The notes: a model not told the origin generated them from the letters alone. A stretch of 64,000 nucleotides of DNA from Panicum virgatum (GCF_016808335.1 NC_053139.1:19654782-19718781); one strand, 5' to 3'. Shown: positions 10,008 through 21,364, counted from the first letter of the stretch. Numbers and translations: made by a program.

Positions 10008-10738
10008 AGCCTTAGTCCTTGTTCTATACCTGTGCTTTTGGTTCCTAAGAAAGATCGTACATGGCGCATGTGTGTAGATTGTAGAGCCATTAACAACATA
10101 ACTATTTGATACCGTCATCCTATACCTCGGTTAGATGATATGCTTGATGAGTTAAGTGGCGCTATAATTTTTACAAAGATTGATTTGCGTAGTGGATACC
10201 ACTAGATTCGCATGAAGTTGGGTGATGAATGGAAAACTGCTTTTAAGACAAAATTTGGTTTATATGAGTGGTTAGTGATGCCTTTTGGTTTAACTAATGC
10301 ACCTAGCACTTTCATGCGTTTGATGAATGAGGTTTTACGTGCTTTCATTGGTAAATTTGTGGTGGTTTATTTTGATGATATCTTGATATATAACAAGTCA
10401 CATGAGGAACATTTGGATCATCTACGTGCTGTTTTTGGCGCCTTGAGAGCGGCGAGCTTGTATGCTAACCTTGAGAAGTGCATTTTTTGCACCGATCGAG
10501 TTGCTTTTCTTGGCTATGTTGTGACTCCTCAGGGCATTGAAGTGGATGGTGCAAAGATTGATGCCATTAGGAGCTGGCCTACCCCTCAGACTATTACACA
10601 GGTGCGAAGTTTTCTTGGTCTTGCAGGGTTCTATCGGCGTTTTGTGAGAGATTTCAGCACCATTGCCGCCCCACTACATGAGTTGACGAAGAAAGGTGTT
10701 TCTTTCCATTGGGGCCTAGCACAAGATCAAGCTTTTGG
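10008..10738 (+). pseudogene. pol: Reverse transcriptase core of the Ty3/gypsy element
   Basis: Resumes Pol after the nested insertion: [22 protein letters not shown], then a TGA stop (about 10107), then [11 protein letters not shown] and a TAG (about 10204), then the frame from 10212 with [20 protein letters not shown] and the catalytic [10 protein letters not shown] (YxDD as FDD context). [14 protein letters not shown] and [15 protein letters not shown] follow, the thumb and connection signature of Ty3/gypsy. The sequence then reads [10 protein letters not shown] and jumps straight to integrase, so RNase H and the integrase zinc finger are missing. Confidence 0.88.
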
Positions 10739-11821
10739 CCACAGATGAGGCGAGATGTTCAGAGGTTCGTGAGTCGCTGCACTACATGTCAAAAGGCTAA
10801 GTCACACTTGAATCCATATGGTTTGTATATGCCTCTTCCTATTCCTTCTATTCCTTGGGCGGATATTTCTATGGATTTTGTGTTAGGATTGCCTAGGACT
10901 AAGAGGGGGAGAGATAGCGTTTTTGTTGTGGTGGATCGGTTTTCTAAAATGGCACATTTTATATCATGTCATAAAAGTGATGATGTTGTTCATATCGCTG
11001 ACCTCTTTTTCCAAAAGATTGTACGCTTGCATGGTATGCCTTCTACTATTGTTTCAGATTGTGATGCGAAGTTTTTGAGTCACTTCTGGCGTACTTTGTG
11101 GAACAAGTTGGGTACAAAATTGTTATTTTCTACCACTTGCCATCCGCAAACTGATGGACAAACGGAGGTGGTGAACTGTACCTTGGGGACCATGTTGAGG
11201 GCTGTTTTAAAGAAGAATTTGAAGATGTGGGAAGAATGTTTGCCTCATGTGGAGTTTGCATACAATCGGGCAACACATTCTACCACCAAGATAAGTCCTT
11301 TTCAGGTAGTGTATGGTTTTAACCCCCGCGCTCCTATTGATATTTTACCTTTGCCTACTAGTGAGCGAATTCATAGTGAGGCTAAAGAACGTGCTGAGTT
11401 TATATTGAAAATACATGAAACAACTAAGCAAAATATTGAAAGGATGACTGAAAAATATAGAGTTGCTGGTAGCAAAGGTAAGAAAGAATTAAAGCTTGAA
11501 CCGGGTGATCTAGTGTGGTTGCACTTGAGAAAAGAACGTTTTCCAGATTTGAGGAAGTCTAAGTTAATGCCAAGAGCTGATGGTCCATTCAAAATACTTG
11601 AGAAAATTAATGATAATGCATACAAACTTGTGTTGCCTCCCGAATTCGGGGTTAGTCCCACATTTAACATTTCAGATTTGAAACCTTACTTGAGAGAAGA
11701 GGATGTGCTTGAGTCGAGGACAACTCCGATTCAAGAGGGGGAGGATGATGAGGATATCACTCCTATGGATATACAAGAGGTTCCCCCACTGGACATTCAA
11801 GAGCTCGCGCGTGACAATTAA
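10736..11821 (+). pseudogene. pol: Integrase core and C-terminus of the Ty3/gypsy element
   Basis: The open frame spans 10709-11821. It starts within a deletion junction ([20 protein letters not shown]), so only the last CxxC of the HHCC zinc finger remains. The catalytic triad of the rve core is present: D in WADISMDF, D in IVSDCDAKF (usually SDRD), E in TDGQTEVVN. After it come the [16 protein letters not shown] and FNISDLKPY blocks typical of plant Ty3/gypsy integrase C-termini. No clear chromodomain was seen. The frame enters the 3' LTR and ends within it. Integrase would insert the cDNA, but without the N-terminal finger and RNase H this copy is not autonomous. Confidence 0.85.
11734..11745 (+). 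other. Polypurine tract
   Basis: AGAGGGGGAGGA lies immediately before the 3' LTR, the standard position for priming plus-strand DNA synthesis. It also encodes part of the Pol tail. Confidence 0.8.
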
Positions 11822-12661
11822 ATTTAGAGGTGAGCTCGCTCCTAAGCGTTTCTATTAATAATTGTGAGAATGGTTTGCTACCTAATTTTTACAATGTGAT
11901 TAGGAACCAAGGAGAGGGCCAAGGAACACATGGAGAGGAGCATGGAGGCGTGGAGGAATAGCAAGGGCCTCCAAGCCCCATGGAGGCCCAATACAATTTA
12001 ACTTCGAGTCCACCTCGGAGTCCAGGAGCAGCCTGACGTAAATTGGACGCCCAGGCCACATCCGAAGTCCGAATTCGACGATCCACATATGGATGGAAAG
12101 ATAATTTCATGGAGCTTCTATTGGCATTGGTTTCAGGCCCAAAATCATTCTGAGTCGTCGGGAATTGTCTAAGGAATTTGGCGTCCAGAATCTGTCCCGG
12201 TGCTGCGACATCGTAATTTGGCCTTTGGGCCGTGTATCTTCGTTGAGCCCATGAGGGGTGCGTCCAGGGGGGAGCCACGCCCCTATCCCCTATATCTCAG
12301 TAGCCACCGCTCTCATTAGGGTTCGGGTTTTGCTTTAGATCAATCTATCTTTGAACAGCCGCCGTCTTTCGGTTTGTAGAACCCCAACTTTCGAGCTTAA
12401 TCATTCATCTGCAGTTTTCACTTCAATTTGAGTGTTGCGTTTCTTTCGAGTTCATGCGTGTGGTTTTTCATTTCGCAGGCAGGGATTAGCCTTCTCGGCG
12501 AGGTCAACCGGATTTTGACTACAGTTGATAACCAGAGGAGTTGTGGTGCTAATATTGCGGGGGTTCGAGTTGCTGACTTGAAGCCGGATCGGTGTGTCAC
12601 ATTCCGACCAAAACGAGTTATCCTTCACCTGACGGAAGATCGGGCACCCCCGTTCATATCA
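11746..12661 (+). repeat. 3' LTR of the Ty3/gypsy element
   Basis: 916 bp, collinear with the 5' LTR except for a 23-base deletion near 11800 between short ATTCAA repeats and scattered substitutions. The deletion removes part of the Pol tail (the GPITRA region seen in the 5' copy). Confidence 0.9.
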
Positions 12662-13400
12662 ATTTGGGTGCCAAAACAACCTCAACTGAAAAAAATTTCA
12701 ACTACAAAATTGTAGTCTGGTTGAGACCTACAACTTTCATATAGACCATTTTTTAATCTAAGACAATTTGAATTTTTCGAAAATCGCATGTTCAAATATT
12801 AAATAAAGTCACAAAGATGACGCAAGTTGATGTTGCACATCACCTATGTCATCACAAAAGTGACGCGTTTTGATGTTGCCCGTCACCTTTTACTTACTAA
12901 AGTCTGTCACCTATACTAATCTTATAGGTGACGTGCTTTAATGTTGTCCATCATCTATATCAAATTTATAGACGACGGACCATAAATGTGGCTCGTCACC
13001 TATAACAAAGGTGGCGTGCTTTGATGTTGCACATCACCTATGTCATAACAAAGGTGACGTGCAACATTTTAGGAAGGCCCCCAAGGGGTCAAAGGTGACG
13101 TGCACCATCCTCGCGCGTCACCCCATATAACAAAGGTGACGTGCAACAACAATGTGTCAACTTTGTGCACGTCACTATAGGTCATATCTTACGTAGTGCA
13201 AGTTGCTACTACTTCAAAATATCGTTAAAACAAATGCGAATGAGATCTAATTTTGTTCATATTGTCGCGTTGAGCACATCTTTGCAATCGGTTCTCAAAA
13301 TGGAGGTAATATAGAGTAGATAAAATATTTTTCAAATATTTTCATATAAAAAGGTTCATTTCCTCACATGTGCTGCGCGCCTGGACGTGTGTGACAGCAC

Positions 13401-13805
13401 CAATGTACAAAATAGCCCGCTAATAGCACGCTATTGCCCGCTATTAGCTTTTTAGGAAATCTACCGCTACATTATACAATATTTGTCCGCTATGTCCGCT
13501 AAAAAGGGTTTTACAGGATTTAACGGTAATAAATGTCCGCTATATCCACTAAAGATTTTTTTCAAAAGAAATAAAGAATTAATATAACTAGGGTAGATCA
13601 TAGACAAAGCAGCAGGGACATAGTTGGACAGGCAAGAGATGTGCTGAGTCTATTTCTAGAGTGTCAGACCAATGATTCTTCTAAATTTGTGTGTAATTAT
13701 TGATTATTTTATTATTCCTCTAAATGATTTAGCTTCCTCTATAGCTCTTTTAGCTTTTTTGGAAAGACTTCCACTAAATATCTTAACCCGCTATTTCTTA
13801 CATTG
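13401..13805. repeat. Probable MITE with CAATGTA termini
   Basis: Left end CAATGTACAAAATAGC and right end (other strand) CAATGTAAGAAATAGC match well. The interior repeats a motif near CCGCTATT several times. No convincing target-site duplication was found, so the superfamily is open (hAT-like is possible). Confidence 0.45.
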
Positions 13806-14117
13806 AATAACACACAATAACAACATATAGGGACATGTGGGGTCGTTCGGTCATAAACACAAGGCAAACCAAAATATACAGCCTATTCGGCTGCACAGGC
13901 CCAGCCAAACGGCTGATCAGCTCACGTGGATGCCGCAGCCCCCCCCAGTTCCCATCCAGCAGGCTTTCCTGTTGTTGGCGTCATGTACTTCAATTTCCAG
14001 CAGGCTGAATCAGCCAGTTTGAACCGGCTGGAAATTTCTGATGCTCCTGTAGCGGCTGAATGGTCTGGTACGTGAATTGTTGGGCCGCGGACTCAAAATA
14101 GGTCAGTGGTGGCCGGC
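13806..14117. other. Intergenic, no gene seen
   Basis: About 300 bases between a MITE and a small MULE. A CCAGCAGGC/GGCTGAATCAGCC-like short inverted pattern is visible near 13960-14050, but no feature is supported. Confidence 0.4.
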
Positions 14118-15145
14118 GGAGTTTTTTTTTATATTTTTCAAAATTGTTTTTTACAGAAATATATTTTCGATTTCATAATTTACAGTTTTGTACCCCTATC
14201 GCCCGGCTGCGGGGCGGCCGCCGCCCTGCTGCCGGGCGGTAGGGACCTGAATATAAATAAAATTTATTTTTATTCTCATTTAGGCCCTTGGGGGAGCCTG
14301 CCGCCCGGCAGCCGGGCGGCAGGTACCCGCCGCCCGGTGGCGGGGCGGTAGGCCTACCCGCCGCTCGGGTACTTGCAGTTGGGGTTCAGCAGTACTTGCA
14401 GCCACGTACCGTGGCCTCTGCAAGGCATCGGTGCAAAATAAGCACAATGCAATTCTACCTTCGATGACTGGAGTCGGTTATTTTCTACACCTAACCAGCA
14501 GGCCGATCCTACCTTCCAGACACCTGTGGCCACCGGACGTCCAGGTAGAGACGTACGGCCTCCAGACCAACACACATACCTTACAGACCACGTCCACACA
14601 CAGCGCAAAAGAGGTCGACATGGCGGGGGTGGTTAGGAGGTGCTTCTAGTTGTTTCTGTATTTTTTTATGAACATGTCGTCATGTTATACTTATTTCGTT
14701 CTCATGCATCACCTATTTCGTTGTCAGTTGCGTATGTGTATGAATTGCTAAGTTATACTTTTCATATTCATCTACTTTACTAATGGTTTTTATTTCTATC
14801 TAAAATATTTAAAACCACATCTAATGCCGCACTGCCGCACTGACGGGCAAGGTTTAACCTGCGGGAGGGGCCTGCCGCCCCCTGCCGGGCGGTGGGTAGG
14901 CCTACCGCCCCGCCACCGGGCGGCGGGTAACTGCCGCCCGGCTGCCCGGCGGCAGGCTCCCCCAAGGGCCAAAATGTGATTAAAAATAAATTTTATTTAC
15001 ATTAAGGTCCCTACCGCTCGGCAGCAGGGCGGCAGGGGGCCGGCCGCCCCGCAGCCGGGCGGTAGGAGTATAAATCTGTAAATTATGAAACCGAAAATAT
15101 ATTTTTGTAAAAAACGATTTTAAAAATATAAAAATAAAAAAACGC
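14118..15145. mobile_element. Small non-autonomous MULE, 1.03 kb
   Basis: Long terminal inverted repeats of about 255-275 bp (14118 to about 14372, and about 14872 to 15145): T-rich tip, AT-rich segment, then GC-rich blocks built on GCCGCCCGG. Flanks are a perfect 9-bp duplication GTGGCCGGC (14109-14117 and 15146-15154), diagnostic of Mutator-like elements. The tips (GGAGTTTTTT left, GCGTTTTTTT right) resemble those of the large MULE at 38114-47816, suggesting related transposase recognition. The roughly 500-bp core has no transposase and could be captured host sequence. Confidence 0.85.
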
Positions 15146-15154
15146 GTGGCCGGC

Positions 15155-15403
15155 GCGTGGTTGCGCGTTCGCTGTGGCGCACGAGATTTTTTCTTTAGAT
15201 AGAGGAAGGTTGTGCCTTGTTGCAGTCTCGCAGATGTGGGCCGACTTTGGGTCTTGGCACCGGCTTTCTGCCGTCTTTTGGGCTTTTTGCATTCCTCGTA
15301 TGTGGAGAGAGAGAGAGAGTCCGCCTCGCCTATTCCCGCCGTGTAACTTGGAGTTTTCACCCGTCCTGTTCAGCTGTTCTTTTGTTCGGGAGGGAGACAA
15401 TTG
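15155..15403. other. Intergenic, no gene seen
   Basis: GC-balanced stretch between the small MULE and a MITE. Nothing coding is recognisable; a short GAGAGAGAGAG run lies near 15307. Confidence 0.4.
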
Positions 15404-15727
15404 GGTATGTTTAGTTTTTTTAAAAGTTTTTAGAGTATACGAACACACATTTGAAGTATTAAATATAAACTAATAACAAAACAAATTACAGATTGCGCCT
15501 ATAAACTGCTAGATGAATTCATTAAACCTAACTGATCCATCATTAGTAAACATTTATTGTAGCACTAGATTGTCAAATCATAGCGCAATTAGGCTCAAAA
15601 GATTGGTATCGCAATTTACGCGCGAACTGTGCAATTAATATTTTTTATCCATATTTAATACTCCATGCATGTATCTAAATATTCGATGTGGTGTTTTTGA
15701 CAAAAAATTTAAAATCTAAACAATACC
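15404..15727. repeat. MITE of the 'GTTTAG' family, copy 1
   Basis: Ends GGTATGTTTAG and CTAAACAATACC are near-inverse complements. The AT-rich interior shares phrases such as AGGCTCAAAAGATT with the copy at 18247-18535. Located about 640 bases upstream of the TBL gene. No clean duplication found. Confidence 0.55.
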
Positions 15728-16367
15728 TAACGCTAGTCTCAATAGGAGTGTCATCGACTCTACTTCCCTCCCTCTTCGTAACGAGACTGCCATGTACGCC
15801 CTCCTCAAATTGGCCTTGGAACGAGACGCAGCAACCCGCAGGCAAGAGTGCTGACCGCTGCCGGCCGGTAGTGCTTCCGATCATTGCCGATCATGCCAGG
15901 CGGTGCGACTGCCTCCCTTTACGTGGCACATTGATGTCACGCATTCATAACGTTTCTGCTCTCAGCTTCTCGAAAATTCCGAACCATCAAGAGAGGTGTT
16001 TGCCGTGCCGCCGGTGTGTTTAAACAAGGCCGGGGGCGTGCAGCGTGCTGGCCGCATCATCCACTTGATCCCGGCCCCCACGTGATCGGGCGACTAATGA
16101 AACGCACAGGACCAGGAGAGGACGCAGCAGCTGCAGCAGGCCGAATAAAGCGTGTCCGGGCCTGTGCGCGGCCGGCCGCATCACATGCGCCACGCCATAT
16201 CCGTCCTAGCAAATTACTGCTGCCCAACCACGACAGCCGGCAACGACACCCGTACTAGCACCAGGACACACTGCAACAAGTTTTTTACTGTCCCGTCGCA
16301 CCACTAGCCCAGCAGCTCTCTCGCTCCCCGTCGTCTCCGCCAGCTCTCAGGTCTCAGCCCGGACGAG

Positions 16368-17941
16368 ATGCAAGCCAAGGCGGAGCAGCAGAGGCGCGGC
16401 GGCCGCCTGCGGCAGCGCCTGCTGGGCCTCGCCGCCGACCTCTCGGTGCACAAGCTCCAGCTCGCCGTCACCGTCACCCCGGCCGCGGCCTCGCTCCTCC
16501 CGGCGCTCGCCGTCGCCGCTCTCATCCTCCTCATCGCCGCCGCGCGCCGCGCGCCGGCCCCGTCTTCCCTCGACGCCTACCGCACCGGCGTCGCCGTCGT
16601 CGACCCGCCTTCGATATCGGCGCCCCCTCGGGGCTCCGCCGCGGCCGCGGCCGCGCGGGTGCCCCCGGGCTGCGACATCTTCCGTCCCGGCGAGTGGGTC
16701 CCCGACGGCGCCGCGCCGTACTACACCAACCTCACCTGCTCGCTCATCCAGGAGCACCAGAACTGCATGAAGTACGGCCGCCCCGACACCGGGTTCCTGC
16801 GCTGGCGGTGGCGCCCCGCCGGCTGCGACCTCCCGCGGTTCGACGCCGAGGCGTTCCTCGACGCCGTCAGGGACTCGTCCATGGCCTTCGTCGGGGACTC
16901 GCTCGCCAGGAACCACATGCAGTCGCTCATGTGCCTCCTCACCAAGGTATAGTACGCACGACTAATTACTTACTTATTGCTGCTGCCACCAGAATTACTT
17001 TCTTCTCTGCATTATTGACACTTGTCAGAGACTTCCTACCTTTTTTTACAACGACTAATTCATCTTGCAAAAAGTGATGGATTTTGTGCGTGCTCTGATT
17101 AATTTTAGACGATTATTAGTCAACTAAAATGGATCATGCCATTATTTGCCCGGATTGTTGGCAGGTGGCGTACCCCAAGGACATCTCCAAGACGACGCAC
17201 CCAGAGTTCCGGACGATGCACTACGAGTCCCACAACTTCACGGTGGCCATCTTCTGGTCGCCGTTCCTCGTCCGGGGCTACCAGCCGGACCCCGCCCGCC
17301 ACATGTGGGCGATCCACCTCGACGAGCCGGACGCCGCCTGGGTCCCCGGGATCGCCGGCTTCGACCGCGTGGTCCTCTCGGCGGCCAACTGGTTCGCCCG
17401 CCCCGCCATGTTCTACGAGGCCGGGCGCGTGGTCGGCTGCCACTCCTGCCTCGCCCCGGGCGTCCCGGACCTGACGCACCGGCACTCGCTGCGCATGGCG
17501 TTCCGCGCGGCGCTGCGCGCGCTCGCGGGGCCCGGGGCGGCGTTCGGCGGGACGGTGATCGTGCGGACGCTGTCGCCGACGTCGCACTTCGAGGGCGGGG
17601 AGTGGGACAAGGGCGGCGACTGCCGGCGGACGCGGCCGCTGGCGGCCGGCGAGGCGCGGGTGGCCGGGCTGGACCGGGACTTCCACGGCGCGCAGGTGGA
17701 GGAGTTCGCCAGGGCCAAGGCGGCGGTGGACGCCGGCGGGAGGGGGCGGCCGAGGCTGGTGCTGATGGACACGACGGCGGCGATGGTGCTCCGGCCGGAC
17801 GGGCACCCGAGCCGGTACGGGCACTGGGCGCACGAGAACGTGACGCTGTACAACGACTGCGTGCACTGGTGCCTCCCGGGGCCCATCGACGCCTGGAACG
17901 AGATGCTGCTCCAGATGCTCCTGCAGGATCGTCCATCCTGA
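16368..17941 (+). CDS. Trichome birefringence-like (TBL) O-acetyltransferase, two exons
   Basis: Coding exons 16368-16946 and 17165-17941, joined at a GT...AG intron in phase 0 (donor AAG|GTATAG, acceptor TGGCAG|GTGGC), give 451 residues. A hydrophobic anchor (about 35-60) precedes a linker, then the PMR5-N/TBL domain from GCDIF (101) with WRWRP, the GDS motif FVGDSLARN (176-178) and the C-terminal DxxH as DCVH (424-427), the catalytic Ser and Asp-His of PC-esterase-like acetyltransferases. It is predicted to be a type II Golgi membrane protein transferring acetyl groups to cell-wall polysaccharide. Close likeness to the TBL19-27/AXY4 group ([14 protein letters not shown]) suggests xyloglucan as acceptor, an inference. 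No TATA box seen; the leader is CT-rich. It forms a tandem pair with the gene at 22361. Confidence 0.9.
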
Positions 17942-18246
17942 TTAGCGTGCCCCGGCCGTGTGTTTCTTCTTCCGTTCGTTCAGCTAATTGAGCATCCAAA
18001 CTAATTAATGCTAGATCTAATTTGAACATGGTTTTATGACTAGTGGTAATGCGCATCTGCAAGGGACAAACTTCTGGCTGACAAATACTACGCGTTCTCC
18101 TGCGCAAGCTCGGCGTTTCGCGACAAATATCCCCAGTGCCGTAATCTTCACCTCTGCAAATGCAATTCCTCTGCGAGGAAGCACTGCAGCAGCAGCAGTT
18201 CCTCCACTTTCCAGCCTGCACCTGGCCAGCGAAGAGGCTGCGACAA

Positions 18247-18535
18247 GGGATGTGTTTAGATCTCTGGAAAAGTAGGGGAAAAAGTTACATTGGACACTGT
18301 AGTACACTGTAGTATTTTTTGTTTGTTTATGGTAAATATTGTTTTATCATAATCTAACTAGGCTCAAAAGATTCGTCTCGCAACGTACAACAAAATTATG
18401 AAATTAGTTTTTTTTATTTACTTACATTTAGTACTTTATGTATATGTCATTTGTTATATTTAATGTTTCGATGTGATTGAGATGTGATGGAAAATTTGGA
18501 TTTTGAGGAGGGGGTCGGGGGCATCTAAACACACG
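18247..18535. repeat. MITE of the 'GTTTAG' family, copy 2
   Basis: Ends read about GGATGTGTTTAGAT and ATCTAAACACACG. The interior has AGGCTCAAAAGATTCGTCTCGC, a phrase typical of a very common grass MITE. It lies 300 bases after the TBL gene stop. A short CAAG occurs at both flanks but was not taken as proof of a duplication. Confidence 0.55.
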
Positions 18536-18971
18536 CAAGAGGTGCCTGACCTGGCGGTGCCCTCGAACTAGTGCCCAACGGCACCTGCTCCATCAGTACG
18601 GGTGGCAACGGTACAGATTACGATTACCGTGTGCAGGCGGAAAAAAATCTGGTGCACCCAGGGGCCGGGGCGCACAGCTGAGAATAGGTTTTATAATCTA
18701 GCCGGCAGCGGGCTGCATGTGCGCGCCTCCCCGCGCAGGAGGGTGCGGTCCCCGATGATGTTGATTGCTGCTGCAGCAAATTGAGCCAATAGAAGAGCGG
18801 CACAGCGCGTCTCCGCTCTCTTCGTTACTCTCTACGCCACGGCGATCCCAGCCTTCTTACCGCCGATTTGTAATACTTGCTCTGACGCGCACAGGCTCAC
18901 ACGCGGGAGATGGACGTTGAAGCCGAGTGGAGCCGAGAGCCGGCGCTGAGCTGGCCTCGCGTCCGCCAGGG

Positions 18972-20478
18972 TAAGGATGGCAATGGGTCGAGTTTGGTTC
19001 GGGTGGAGTGTCTGGGCACCCAAAATCAAAACCCGAATTTCAAATCCAAACCCGACCCAAACTTCAGTTTGGGTGAGAATTCATCCTAAAAACCGAAATC
19101 TGCGGATACCCAAAACCCGACGGATAAACCGAAACCCGTTGTTTTTTTACAAACCAGCATTCCAAGAGTACATAATAACATTCCAACATTCCATTCGTAG
19201 TTGAGATTATTACAAAGATAAAACAGAGCAACGCCACACACGAAGCACTCCAAAGCAAGATTCACCAAACCGGTGGGAACCGGTCCGGTTTGACCGGTTC
19301 ACCAAACCGGTGGTACCGGCCCAAATTCAAAATTCAAATTTAAATTTAAAAAAATAAAAAAAATTTAAAAATATTTTAAGGTGCAACGAATTTAATGGTG
19401 TCAGATTTTCTCAAATTTTCTCAAAAATTCGTCCATTTAGTATATTTTGCGGGGATTTGAAGTTAAACAAAAAAACGTGCATACAAAAGTATACAAATAC
19501 AATGTAAAAATAGTACAAAAGAGGGTTGGAGGGTTCATTTAGGCTAAAATATGTTATACAAACATTTATTTAGTATACTTTACAGGTATTTGAATTTAAA
19601 TTAAAAAAGAAAAAAATTTGAATTTGGCCGGTTACCAATCAAACCGACCGGTAAACCAGTCAAACTGACCGGTAAACCGCTCAAACCGACCGGTAAGCCA
19701 GTCGGAATCGGTTGAACATGCGATTTTGAATTTGATTTTGAATTTGATCGGTTTCCACCGGTTTCCGGTCAAACCGGTTCGGTAAACTGCTACCGGACCA
19801 CGCCGGTTTGACCGGACCGGTCGGTAACTTTAACCCTGCTCCAAAGTTCAATACAAGTGTAATAAAAAAACACAAATCAACAGATTGAGATGCAGCAGCA
19901 TCGATCCACTTGAGGGCAGACCGCAGACAGGAGGCTAAGCTGCTGGAGTGTAGGGCGGCAGGCTGAGGCCGGCGTGCGTGCGGTGTGGCCGCCGTGCGTG
20001 GCGCCTCGCGCCGCGGCTGACCGCGGCGCGCAGGGTGCGGGCAGCCTTCGGCCCTCCGCCGTGCCGTGGGGTCGCGGGTCGCGGAGCACCGGACTCCGTG
20101 CGGCGCGGCCTGCGCGAGTGGGTGGGCGCTTGCGCTGGATGGATCCATGGATGCTAGGCTGCCTGCAGGATTAGGGAGAGCTGAGAGATTTGAGGGAGCC
20201 ACAGATGGGGTGGGTGATGGCTGAGGGTGGTGACTGGGTGAGGGTAAAGTGGATTTTCAGGTTATATACCTAGGGTTGGTAGGTGGGTTTTTATTGGACT
20301 GATTGCTTCGGGAGCCCAATGGAGCTCCGTGGGTAAAATTTAGAATCCGTCCCAAACCTGAAGTGTTTCGGGTATCCGAACCCGTAAACCTGCGGACGAA
20401 TATTAAAACTCGAATTCAAAATCCGCAAACCCGAAATCTGCAGATATCTGTCTCGAATCCGCACCGCTGCCATCCCTA
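18972..20478. mobile_element. Non-autonomous hAT element, 1.5 kb
   Basis: Ends TAAGGATGGCA and, on the other strand, TAGGGATGGCA are near-identical inverted repeats. The flanking octamers CGCCAGGG (18964-18971) and CGCTAGGG (20479-20486) match at 7 of 8, the 8-bp duplication of hAT transposons. Next to each end lie runs rich in AAACCCGA / TCGGGTTT, as in other grass elements of this type. The interior is interrupted by a smaller hAT MITE (19256-19838) and otherwise holds a GC-rich stretch with no recognised product. Confidence 0.75.
19256..19838. mobile_element. hAT-type MITE 'CCGGT' family, copy 1 (583 bp)
   Basis: Perfect 8-bp duplication CTCCAAAG on both sides (19248-19255 and 19839-19846). 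The ends are CAAGATT and AACCCTG. Both subterminal zones are full of ACCGGT/AAACCGG motifs, with an AT-rich centre. It is inserted in the 18972-20478 hAT element. A second copy in opposite orientation is at 55148-55732. Confidence 0.88.
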
Positions 20479-20486
20479 CGCTAGGG

Positions 20487-21282
20487 GCGTCAGATGTGCC
20501 GCATATGGGCAGGTGGTGACAATCAGCACAGGGTCACACGGAGTTAGCTGTGCACCCCGGGTGCATCTGATTTTTTTTCCATCCAGACATGAGAAAACCA
20601 AATGTACGATGATATGGTGCGGGTTTGTATTTATGCGTAGAAGGTAAAATATGGCCGGCACCAAAAGATCATACCCATGCCGGCTCTTTCATAAAAAATA
20701 TATATAAGTGAATCTTTCATAAAAAAATATATAATGTTGCCAAATTTGTGTGTGCAATGCTGGGCTAAATCATGGGAGACTTCTGATTTCAGAGTCTAAA
20801 AATCATGTTTGTCCAGCTTTTTATGTGCTAGGAATCACCACTTTACTAATGTTCAGGGCCATTGTTCCAACTTTTTATGTGTTAGGAATCATACTTTTTA
20901 GTGTCAATTAGATGCATTAAGCACTGAATTTCAGTATTCACATTAAGCAATCTGACAATTAGTTAACTGTATGCCTCCATAGATCTTGTACTCACTAGGC
21001 ATATGCCTTTAGTTTCTGAAAACTAGTGATGAACATCTTCGGTAGAAATTGATTAAACACAAACAATGGCATTATTGTATCTTGTATCTATCAGCAGTCA
21101 ACGAGCGGCGCGGCTTGCAAGGATTGCAAGCAACAGAAGGAAGCTGATAGAAGTGATAGAAGTGATGCAGCAAGGCCACTAATATGATACAAATACTATT
21201 TGAGTGGTTGGATGTTTTCTTATACTTTGCTGAAAATTATCACTGATTCCATGCTATATTTACTTTCAGGTAGTTCTAGAAG
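20487..21282. other. Intergenic, no gene seen
   Basis: No supported coding region. A short tract around 21085-21180 looks less AT-rich than its surroundings but gives no recognisable protein. Confidence 0.4.
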
Positions 21283-21364
21283 AAATATTCATTCCCAGGA
21301 ACTCCATGGAAGCTTTTGTGTTTGTTTTGTTTTGGAGTACCTGAGTTCCTGGGAATGAATATTT
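21283..21364. repeat. Perfect 22-bp inverted repeat forming a hairpin
   Basis: The arms at 21283-21304 and 21343-21364 (AAATATTCATTCCCAGGAAC... and its exact complement) can pair over 22 bases with a 38-base loop. The size resembles a small-RNA precursor or the remains of a tiny foldback element. No known miRNA was recognised. Confidence 0.55.

Larger units (their letters stand above)
2681..12661 (+). mobile_element. Ty3/gypsy LTR retrotransposon, complete but defective
   Basis: LTRs at 2681-3616 and 11746-12661 both start TGATGAGGATATC and end CGTTCATATCA (TG...CA), and the element is flanked by a perfect 5-bp duplication ATTTG (2676-2680 and 12662-12666). The order primer-binding site, gag, protease, reverse transcriptase, integrase on the plus strand is that of Ty3/gypsy. 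The pol reading frame runs into the 3' LTR, so each LTR encodes the last residues of Pol. That feature and the TGATG start recall the CRM chromovirus clade; this is inference. The element is inactive: frameshifts, stops, loss of RNase H, and a second LTR element inserted in the reverse transcriptase. Confidence 0.92.
2093..13198. mobile_element. Non-autonomous CACTA element, split by a nested Ty3/gypsy insertion
   Basis: The left end reads CACTATGTAA and the right end, on the other strand, reads CACTACGTAA; the match continues inward to a shared TATAGTGACG. Flanks are CAA on both sides (2090-2092 and 13199-13201). Inward from each end lie many copies of a motif near TAGGTGACGGGC or its complement (about 2115-2270 and 12810-13180), a subterminal repeat family different from that of the 376-1490 element. 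Subtracting the 9,981-bp retrotransposon and its 5-bp duplication leaves an element of about 1.1 kb with no transposase. Confidence 0.85.

Noticed and set aside
17238..18221. Long minus-strand frame opposite the first TBL gene
   Set aside because: Arg/Pro/Ser-rich translation without domains, a product of high GC3 in the sense gene.
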